Assembly (NCBI GenBank): GCA_948852375.1
Contig: CAQOYX010000080.1
Location: 1 to 6,997, forward strand
DNA length: 6,997 bases
Reading direction: 5' to 3'
Source of the DNA: an uncultured Clostridia bacterium
GTDB taxonomy: Bacteria; Bacillota_A; Clostridia; TANB77; CAG-508
The notes beneath the pieces were generated by a model that was given only the letters and a program-made list of their open reading frames with translations, searched no databases and was not told the origin of the DNA. The translations under genes and the position numbers were made by a program. Positions 1-6,088 of the stretch are shown here, piece by piece. How positions within the stretch are numbered: the stretch's first letter is position 1; every line of letters begins with the position of its first letter.

Positions 1-2
1 AT

Positions 3-807
3 AACTTAGATAAAAAATACTTAATTAGTGAGATTATTAAAAAACCAAGTTTTATGGAAGGCAAAATATTAAAAGACATATTAGAACAAATTAATAAATC
101 AATGGTTGAAAATGTAAATTTATATAAGTATAAACAAGAAGATTATAAAAATTACATTGAATTATGGATTCATGAGATAAAAATACCGATAGCTAGTCGG
201 TAAGATGATAGTGGAAAATAATAAAAATGAAGTTACAAAAAGTATAGATGAAGAACTGAACAAAGTGGAAAATTATATAGAACAGGCTTTATATTATGCA
301 AGGAGCAATACAGTAGAAAAAGACTACTATATAAAAAAAGCAATTTTAAAAGATATTGTAAATGAGAGTATTAAAAGAAACAAGAATGTATTAATACACG
401 AAAGAATATTTATAAATGTTCACGATTTGGAATTAGAAGTAAATACAGATAATAAGTGGATAGTGTTTATATTAAATCAAATTATTCAAAATAGTATAAA
501 ATATAAAAAACAAAACGACTATCCAGAGATCGAAATATACGCAAAACAGGGAAAAGAAAAAGTTATACTTTATATTAAAGATAATGGAATAGGAATAAAA
601 AAAGGAGAAATTACAAAAGTATTTGACAAAGGCTTTACTGGAACAAATGGAAGGCTGATAGGTAAAAAATCTACTGGAATTGGATTATATTTATGTAAAA
701 ATTTATGTAATAAATTAGGAATAACAATAGAATTAAATTCAGTTGAAGATGAAGGAACACAAATGTGCCTAGTATTTCCTAAAAGTAGTTATATAGATAT
801 AAAATAA
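3..807 (+). CDS. BceS-like sensor histidine kinase, C-terminal part (5' partial, +1 frameshift at CGG 198)
   Basis: This is the cytoplasmic kinase half of an intramembrane-sensing histidine kinase of the BceS type, which autophosphorylates and passes phosphate to an OmpR-family regulator in response to peptide antibiotics. The N-terminal membrane helices lie before the window. In 267 visible residues, the H-box WIHEIKIPIAS carries the phospho-acceptor His at residue 57 (171-173). After the shift come a dimerisation helix (about 66-105), an N-box around Asn163 (NQIIQNSIKY), the G1 motif DNGIGI from residue 193, an F-box (VFDKGFTG) and the G2 motif GIGLYL near 225. In frame zero the protein would stop at 201-203, directly after AGT CGG, leaving the H-box without its ATP-binding domain. 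Skipping C198 gives IASGKMIVEN, a natural BceS-like continuation. It lies just upstream of the Bce-like transporter it would control. The family call is firm; the recoding is inferred from the sequence. Confidence 0.9.
198..201 (+). other. +1 recoding site 1: AGT CGG T (histidine kinase)
   Basis: Zero-frame codons AGT CGG TAA would end the kinase here. Dropping the C gives AGT GGT AAG (Ser-Gly-Lys) and opens the frame that runs to 807 with all the kinase ATP-binding motifs. No Shine-Dalgarno-like element or clear hairpin is visible nearby. This is the only one of the five sites where a stop codon follows CGG directly. Confidence 0.8.
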
Positions 808-854
808 ATTGCTATTGTGTTTTTTACATGGTAGTTTTTAAATTTAAAAATAAC

Positions 855-880
855 CTTACGAAAATGTAAGATTAGTGTAA
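855..880 (+). promoter_or_regulatory. Probable response-regulator operator upstream of the Bce-like transporter
   Basis: CTTAC at 855-859 and GTAAG at 866-870 form an inverted repeat with a 6-base centre. A further GTAA at 877-880 repeats the right half-site with an 11 bp period. OmpR-family regulators usually bind repeats spaced by about one helical turn, and Bce-type transporter operons are normally activated by their cognate regulator from such sites. The position, about 35-60 bp upstream of a good -10 box with a weak -35, fits an activator-dependent promoter. The binding protein is inferred; its gene is not in the window. Confidence 0.6.
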
Positions 881-913
881 TGAAAAACGATAGGAACTAT
901 GAAAAAAATGTTT

Positions 914-919
914 TATAAT
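914..919 (+). promoter_or_regulatory. -10 box of the Bce-like transporter promoter
   Basis: TATAAT lies 27 bases before the ATPase start codon. The region about 17 bases upstream (around 891-896, TAGGAA) is a poor match to TTGACA, which suggests that transcription depends on the activator expected to bind at 855-880. No other promoter in 808-946 looks better. Confidence 0.55.
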
Positions 920-931
920 AATATTTAATTG

Positions 932-938
932 AAAGGAG
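932..938 (+). promoter_or_regulatory. Ribosome binding site that sets the first ATPase start
   Basis: AAAGGAG lies 8 bases before ATG 947. This favours ATG 947 over the in-frame TTG at 929, which overlaps the start of the Shine-Dalgarno region and has no site of its own. Confidence 0.8.
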
Positions 939-946
939 TTTTTATA

Positions 947-1715
947 ATGGAAAAAGTATTAGAGGTAAAAACTATAGAGAAATACTATGGAAACAAATCA
1001 AATCTGACAAAAGCAATAGACAACATTAGTTTTACAGTAGAAAAAGGAGAATTTGTTGGAATTATGGGAGCGAGTGGATCTGGAAAAAGTACACTTCTGA
1101 ACGTAATTTCAACAATAGACAGAGTAACAGCAGGACATATTCTAGTTAATGGTGAGGATATTACAAAACTAAAAGGAAACAAATTAAATAAATTTAGAAG
1201 AGAAGAATTAGGATTTATTTTTCAAGATTTTAATTTATTAGACACTTTAACAGCATATGAAAATATAGCTTTAGCACTAACAATTCGGGAAAGTTAATGC
1301 AAGAGAAATTGATAAAAGAGTAAATGCAATTGCAGAAAAGTTAGGAATTAAAGAGATTCTTAGAAAATATCCTTATCAAGTATCTGGAGGACAAAAACAA
1401 AGAATTGCATCAGCAAGAGCAATTATAACAACACCTAAATTAGTATTAGCAGATGAGCCAACAGGGGCATTAGATTCAAAGTCAGCTAGACAATTATTAG
1501 AAAATTTTGAATTTTTAAATAAAAAAATGAATGCTACTATTTTAATGGTAACACATGATGCTTTTACAGCTTCTTATTCTAATAGAATTTTATTCATCAA
1601 AGATGGAAAAATCTTTAATGAGATAATAAAGGGAAATGACACAAGAAAACAATTCTTTGAGAAAATAATTGAGGTGCAAACACTTCTTGGAGGTGACTTG
1701 AACGATGTTATTTAA
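947..1715 (+). CDS. BceA-like peptide-resistance ABC transporter ATPase (+1 frameshift at CGG 1286)
   Basis: Cytoplasmic ATP-hydrolysing subunit of a BceAB-type transporter, which protects against cell-wall-active peptides and signals to its histidine kinase. The restored protein is about 255 residues, normal for the family. Visible motifs are Walker A GASGSGKST (41-49), Q-loop FQDFN (Gln93), signature VSGGQKQR (145-152), Walker B LVLADEP (165-171, Glu170), D-loop GALD and switch His203 in VTHD. In frame zero translation runs TIRES and stops at 1295-1297, giving 116 residues without signature or Walker B, which could not be an active ATPase. Skipping C1286 gives TIGKVNAREID and the full domain. 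The last 11 bases overlap the permease start, so the two are translationally coupled. Family assignment is firm; the exact orthologue (Bce, Psd or Yxd type) is not resolved. Confidence 0.93.
1286..1289 (+). other. +1 recoding site 2: ATT CGG G (first ATPase)
   Basis: The zero frame reads ATT CGG GAA AGT TAA. The +1 frame after ATT reads GGG AAA GTT (Gly-Lys-Val) and continues through the ABC signature and Walker B to 1715. The shift falls between the Q-loop and the signature motif. Confidence 0.82.
1689..1696 (+). promoter_or_regulatory. Ribosome binding site for the permease, inside the ATPase gene
   Basis: GGAGGTGA lies 8 bases before ATG 1705, within the last codons of the ATPase. Together with the 11 bp overlap this indicates coupled translation of the two subunits, and it fixes the permease start. 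Confidence 0.8.
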
Positions 1716-3796
1716 ATTGTCCTTTAATAATATGAAAAAAAGTATAAAAGATTATAGTATATACTTTTTAACATTAGTATTAGGTGTTGCAATTTTCTAT
1801 ATGTTCAATTCAATAGATAGCCAACAAGCAATGCTACAAGTATCTCGGGTCGCAAAGAGAAATAATAAAAATGATGATTTCGATGCTTGGCTTTGTATCA
1901 GTATTTGTAGCAGTTATATTAGGATTACTAATCGTATATGCTAATAATTTCTTAATTAACCGAAGAAAAAAAGAATTTGGAATTTATATGTCGCTTGGTA
2001 TGGGAAGAAAACAAATATCAAAAATTATACTAATGGAAACAATATTTGTTGGAATAATTTCACTTGTCATAGGAATAGTTGTAGGTGTATTTGCCTCACA
2101 ATTTATGTCAATATTAGTTGCAAAAATGTTTGAAGCAGATATGAGAGAATTTCAGTTTGTATTTTCTGGGGATTCTTGTATAAAAACTTGCATTTGTTTT
2201 GCAGTAATGTATGTGGCTGTGATGTTCTTCAATACAATTACTGTTTCAAAATATAAACTAATCAACTTATTAAATGCACAAAAGAAAAATGAAAAAATAA
2301 AAATAAAGAATCCGTTTCTTTGCCTATTAGTATTTATTGTTGCTATAACAATGTTAGGATATGCTTATTGGAAAGTAACAGCAGATAGCAGTAGTTTAAG
2401 TACAGCAGATAAACTATTACCACCAATACTTATGGGAATAGTTAGTACAGTATTAATTTTCTGGTCTTTATCAGGTTTTATAATACAAATAGTTCAAAAA
2501 ATAAAAAACACATATTTAAAAGGTACAAATATGTTTGTATTAAGGCAAATTAACAATAAAATCAACACCATGGTAGCAAGTATGAGTGTTATATGTTTAA
2601 TGCTATTTATGACAATATCAATACTTTCTTCAAGTTTGGCATTAAGAAATACAATGGGAAGAGAATTAGTAGAAATGACACCAGTAGACTTAAACTTATA
2701 TAAAACTGCTAATTTACAAGAAAGTTATATAGAATATGGAAAAGAAGTAAAAACAACTGAATTACAAAGAGAAGATTCAAGACATTCTATTAAAGAGACA
2801 TTAAAAAATAATGGATTAGATATAAATGTATTAAAAGATATGGTAGAAATACTAATCTATGCAAGTAATGACCTAACTTGGAACAAATTTTTTGAAAGCA
2901 AACTAGAAAATGTAAAAGCAAAATTTCCTATGCTTGCATATGATACAGTAGAAGAAATTGTAAAAATATCTGATTATAATAAAATAGCAAAATTATATGG
3001 AATAGAGCAATATGAACTAAAAGATGATGAATATATTATGATTTGTGATTTTGCAAGTATGGAAGAAGTAAGAAATGAAGTATTAGCAGATGAAAACAAT
3101 TCTTTAACAATAGCAGGAAAACAATATAAATCAAAATATAATGAATGCAAAAGTGGATTTATAGTAATGTCAACAAGTCATATTAATACAGGAATAATAT
3201 TAGTACCAGATAATTGCCCTTTAACAGAAGATATGAAAGAAAGATATTTTTTAGCAGCAAATTATAATAATGATACAGAAGAAGGAAAGAAAAAAATTGA
3301 AGAACTATTTTCAAAAGATGATTCGGCATTTGTACAAAGTTTAAACAAAAAGGGATTACAGATAGATGGACTTACTAAAACAAGAATAATGGAAGGAAGT
3401 ATAGGAATAGCAACAATAGTAACATTTATTGCAATTTATTTAGGAGTAATATTTTTAATTGCAAGTTCAGCTATTTTAGCATTAAAACAGCTAACAGATA
3501 GTTCAGATAATAAACAAAGATATACTATTCTAAGAAAAATTGGTTGTGATGAAAAAATGATAAATAAAGCACTATTTAGGCAAATTGGTATATTCTTTGG
3601 AGTTCCACTAGTGCTTAGTATAATACACTCTATATTTGGAATACAATTTGCAATAAAACTCATGTCAGGATTAGCAAATGAGAAAGATTTATTACCATCA
3701 GCAGTAGCAACAGTAGTTATTATAGGAGTTATATATGGGGCATATTTCTTGGCTACATATTTTGGAAGTAAAAACATTATAAAAGAGGAGGAATAG
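1705..3796 (+). CDS. BceB-like FtsX-family ABC transporter permease (+1 frameshift at CGG 1846)
   Basis: Membrane subunit of the BceAB-type transporter, thought to bind the peptide or its lipid II-cycle complex and to contact the sensor kinase. The restored protein is 696 residues with about ten hydrophobic helices: near 12-33, 60-82, 106-133, 160-182, 203-222, 240-262, 290-314, 570-600, 618-640 and 658-685. A hydrophilic region of roughly 250 residues between helices 7 and 8 is the large extracellular domain typical of BceB. The cytoplasmic motif RRKKEFGIYMSLGM after helix 2 is characteristic. In frame zero only helix 1 would be made, ending at 1942-1944. Skipping C1846 joins LQVS to GSQREIIKMM and the rest. 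ATG 1871 begins the rest of the protein but has no Shine-Dalgarno site. An intrinsic terminator follows at 3919. Confidence 0.92.
1846..1849 (+). other. +1 recoding site 3: TCT CGG G (permease)
   Basis: The zero frame is TCT CGG GTC and closes at 1942-1944. Dropping the C gives TCT GGG TCG CAA (Ser-Gly-Ser-Gln), running into helix 2 of the permease. The site lies between the first two membrane helices. Confidence 0.82.
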
Positions 3797-3900
3797 ATAA
3801 GTTTGGAATTTCTTTGCATTGTAGAGAGAAATAGTTAAATGGGAGATAGTTTAATAAAAGCAACACAAATTATTAATATTATTTTATTAAACAAAAATAA

Positions 3901-3922
3901 TAGATATATTTTAGATATATTT
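3901..3922 (+). repeat. Tandem 11-bp direct repeat
   Basis: TAGATATATTT occurs twice head to tail (3901-3911 and 3912-3922). The second copy runs into the 5' arm of the terminator hairpin. The period is close to one helical turn, as for OmpR-type half-sites, but the sequence is A+T-only apart from one G per unit and may be chance. The rest of 3797-3900 holds no recognisable gene, RNA or promoter. Confidence 0.5.
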
Positions 3923-3956
3923 CAATGCTAAAATAAACATAGCATTGAAATTTTTT
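3919..3956 (+). terminator. Intrinsic terminator of the Bce-like transporter operon
   Basis: The arms 3919-3930 (ATTTCAATGCTA) and 3940-3951 (TAGCATTGAAAT) are perfectly complementary over 12 bp around a 9-base A-rich loop, followed by a run of T to 3956. It lies 122 bases after the permease stop and 32 bases before the next start codon. It therefore separates the two transporter units, although partial read-through into the next gene is possible. Confidence 0.85.
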
Positions 3957-3975
3957 ATGGAATTTTATAGAGTTT

Positions 3976-3981
3976 AGGAGG
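3976..3981 (+). promoter_or_regulatory. Ribosome binding site of the propeller-like gene
   Basis: A consensus AGGAGG lies 7 bases before ATG 3989. No convincing promoter is visible in the short gap after the terminator, so transcription may start further upstream or come from read-through. Confidence 0.75.
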
Positions 3982-3988
3982 AAAAAAT

Positions 3989-5336
3989 ATGTCAAAAAAG
4001 GTAATTTTAGTAATTATTGTAATTATTTTATTAAGTGTATTAGGATTTATTTTAATTTCTAAAGAAAATAAATCTAAAACGTATGATGGAAATTTAGGAA
4101 GGTTAAAAGATAATCAAAATGTGTATTCTAACACAAACAACCAAAGTGAAAAAATGGTATATATTGAACCAGGGCGAATAAGTAATTTTGATAAGGGCTA
4201 TTATTATATTGACAATAATAGAAATAATATAAAATACTTTGACTATTCTACTAAAAAAGAAATTTATTTATGTAACAAGCCAAATTGTAAACATGACACA
4301 GAAGAATGTAGTTCATATTTAGATGCAACAAAATCAAATAACTTATTTGTATATGATGATTTCTTATACTTAATATCAGGTATGGATGAAGCAGAAACAG
4401 TAAAAGTCTCAATGGCTGAAGAAGGTACTACTATATCAGAAGTAGGAGGGCAAACCCCTATCATATATAGAATGAATTTAGATGGTACAAATAAAACAAA
4501 ATTATTCGAATGCCCGTCAGGAATAGAAATCTCTTCAAATGTTATATTTGAAGGAAACAATTTATATACATTCTTTTCAAAAAATAAAACAATAGAATCA
4601 TCCAAAAATTCTTATACATCCATAGAAACAGACAGAAAATTAGTCAAAATAAACTTAGAAACCAAAAAATATGAAGAAATATTAGATAGCAAAAATAAAA
4701 AGATTATTCGGAATATACAATGGAAAAATAGTTTTAGAAGAGATTGTATATAAACAAAATCCAGAAGAATTTTTAAATGATGATAATGCATATATAAGCA
4801 ATTTAAGAAATTCTACTAAAAAAATAAAACTATTTAATGCATCTAGTAAAACAGAAGAAGAAATCTATCAAGATGTTTACAAAAATATGGAGGATATCCA
4901 ATATGAAAATGGAAAAGTTTATTTTGTAGCATATAAAGGTCAAAAAATAGAGTATATAGATTTAGAAACAAAACAAAAACAAACATTATATGATTTACCA
5001 AAAGAAGGAGTAACTCTAAGGGGAATATATGATAATAAATTGCAGTACATCTACTATAGAGCAAGTGACGTAAAAGTAGATAAAGCATACTATATCGATT
5101 TAGAAACAAAAGAAAGTAAAGAATTGAAACTATTTGATAAAAATGGATATTTAGTAGAAATATTAGCTAAAAACAAAGAATATTACTTTGTAAGAAAAGG
5201 TTATGAATTAGGAGCCGAACACACAACTTGGGCAGGAACAAAACAGCAAAGTATAGAAAAAATAAACTATGCATTAATAAAAAAAGATGATTATTGGAAT
5301 TCAAAACCAAAATATATAGATATAGAGAATACATAA
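3989..5336 (+). CDS. Membrane-anchored, extracytoplasmic propeller-like protein of an ABC exporter operon (+1 frameshift at CGG 4709)
   Basis: The restored protein is 448 residues. Residues 5-23 are a hydrophobic signal anchor without a lipobox cysteine, so the rest should lie outside the membrane. The body repeats a theme of YYIDN, YFDYSTKK, IYRMNLDG, LVKINLETKK, IEYIDLETK and AYYIDLETK, separated by short beta-rich stretches, as in DUF5050 or TolB-like beta-propellers. Near the N-terminus is a cysteine motif with Cys95, Cys100, His102 and Cys107, resembling a motif I associate with clostridial proteins of this kind. In frame zero it would end at 4751-4753, about halfway. Skipping C4709 gives IIGIYNGKIVLEE and completes the repeats. 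It is 21 bases upstream of an ABC ATPase, suggesting a role in substrate binding or sensing for that exporter. The exact function is unknown. Confidence 0.82.
4709..4712 (+). other. +1 recoding site 4: ATT CGG A (propeller-like protein)
   Basis: The zero frame is ATT CGG AAT and closes at 4751-4753. Without the C it reads ATT GGA ATA TAC AAT GGA (Ile-Gly-Ile-Tyr-Asn-Gly), a normal beta-strand/turn continuation of the propeller repeats. The downstream ATG at 4887 would leave out about 58 residues that clearly belong to the protein. Confidence 0.8.
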
Positions 5337-5343
5337 AATAAAC

Positions 5344-5349
5344 AAGGAG
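5344..5349 (+). promoter_or_regulatory. Ribosome binding site of the second ATPase
   Basis: AAGGAG lies 8 bases before ATG 5358 and starts 7 bases after the stop codon of the propeller-like gene. It supports ATG 5358 as the true start and co-transcription of the two genes. Confidence 0.75.
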
Positions 5350-5357
5350 AACAAACT

Positions 5358-6072
5358 ATGTTAGAAATAGTTAATTTAAGCAAAAGCTATAAAGAAAAAA
5401 AGGTATTAGATAATATAAATTTAAAACTAGAACATGGATTATATGGATTACTTCGGACCAAATGGAGCAGGAAAGAGTACATTAATGAATATCATAACAG
5501 ATAACTTAAAATTAGATAGTGGAAAAATACTATGGAATGGGCAAGAAAGTAAAAGGCTAGGTGCAAAATATAGAGAAATATTAGGATATATGCCACAGGG
5601 GCAAGGATTATATAATGGATTTACAGCAAAAAGATTTTTAAATTATATTGCGGTATTAAAAGATATTCCAAAAGAAAATATAGAAATGCAAATTCAAAAA
5701 GTGAGTAAAAGTGTGAATTTGCAAGATAAACTAGGCAAAAAAATTGGGATGTATTCAGGAGGAATGAAACAAAGACTGCTAATTGCAGCAACTATTATAG
5801 GAAATCCAAACTTACTTATATTTGATGAACCTACAGCAGGACTAGATCCCAAAGAAAGAGTTAGAGTAAAAAAAATAATGAGTGATCTTGCTAAAGACAA
5901 AATTGTAATTATTGCAACACATATAGTTCCAGATATAGAAAATATTGCAAACGAGATTATTATTTTAAAAGATGGAATAATAAGAGAAAAAAATACACCA
6001 GAAGAATTAATTAAAAAGTATGCTAAAAATGGTGATTTAGAAGATGTATATATGAATATTTTTGGGGAATAA
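5358..6072 (+). CDS. ABC-2-type transporter ATPase (+1 frameshift at CGG 5454 inside Walker A)
   Basis: Cytoplasmic ATPase of an ABC-2-type exporter. The restored length is 237 residues, slightly short but normal for small ABC-2 ATPases. Motifs are Walker A GPNGAGKST (33-41), Q-loop MPQGQG (Gln80), signature YSGGMKQR (132-139), Walker B LLIFDEP (152-158, Glu157), D-loop GLDP and switch His188 in ATHI. In frame zero the chain becomes LLRTKWSRKE and stops at 5502-5504 after 48 residues. Skipping C5454 restores LLGPNGAGKST exactly, with the first Walker A glycine at the shift. The true start ATG 5358 has a good ribosome site; ATG 5434 lies inside the upstream frame, has no site, and would lose the first two beta strands. 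It is 21 bases after the propeller gene and 16 before the permease, so probably one operon. Substrate unknown. Confidence 0.93.
5454..5457 (+). other. +1 recoding site 5: CTT CGG A (second ATPase, Walker A)
   Basis: CTT CGG ACC in frame zero becomes CTT GGA CCA AAT GGA when the C is skipped, giving Leu-Gly-Pro-Asn-Gly of Walker A. This site best shows that the CGGN position should be glycine, because the first Walker A glycine is near-invariant. CTT CGG A resembles the yeast Ty1 +1 site CUU AGG C, where a slowly read arginine codon triggers the slip. Confidence 0.88.
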
Positions 6073-6078
6073 AGGGGG
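6073..6078 (+). promoter_or_regulatory. Ribosome binding site that supports a TTG start
   Basis: AGGGGG directly follows the ATPase stop and lies 10 bases before TTG 6089. No ATG is available in this frame until 6256 or so, which would remove the first membrane helix, so TTG is the likely start. Confidence 0.6.
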
Positions 6079-6088
6079 AAGATATAAT

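Noticed and set aside
835..850. Perfect A/T palindrome after the kinase gene as a terminator
   Set aside because: TTTTTAAATTTAAAAA has no G or C pairs and would form a very weak hairpin. It may be chance in this base composition.
3436..3819. Antisense open frames, such as those at 985-1182, 3436-3819, 4264-4605, 4843-5109 and 5694-5900
   Set aside because: They lie opposite strongly supported genes, have no recognisable motifs or ribosome sites, and reflect the A+T-rich codon use of the coding strand.
3945..3971. Promoter TTGAAA / TATAGA before the propeller-like gene
   Set aside because: The spacer is only 15 bases, the -35 lies inside the terminator arm, and the start point would fall at the ribosome site, leaving almost no leader.
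205..5436. Independent translation starts downstream of the breaks (ATG 205, 1871, 4887, 5434)
   Set aside because: None has a Shine-Dalgarno site, and each would give a protein missing conserved parts such as the H-box, the first permease helix or the first glycine and upstream strands of the ATPase.
198..5457. Ordinary homopolymer-type sequencing errors
   Set aside because: None of the breaks lies in the many long A or T runs where such errors occur. All add a C between T and GG, although many NNT GGN codon pairs in the same genes (for example ACT GGA and ATT GGA near 673-680) are undisturbed. A systematic artefact cannot be fully excluded without reads.
3..6072. Interpretation of the two operons as decaying pseudogenes
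   Set aside because: All catalytic motifs, ribosome sites, overlaps and terminators are intact. The only defects are five identical one-base insertions at CGG; true decay would also show nonsense changes, deletions and varied indels.
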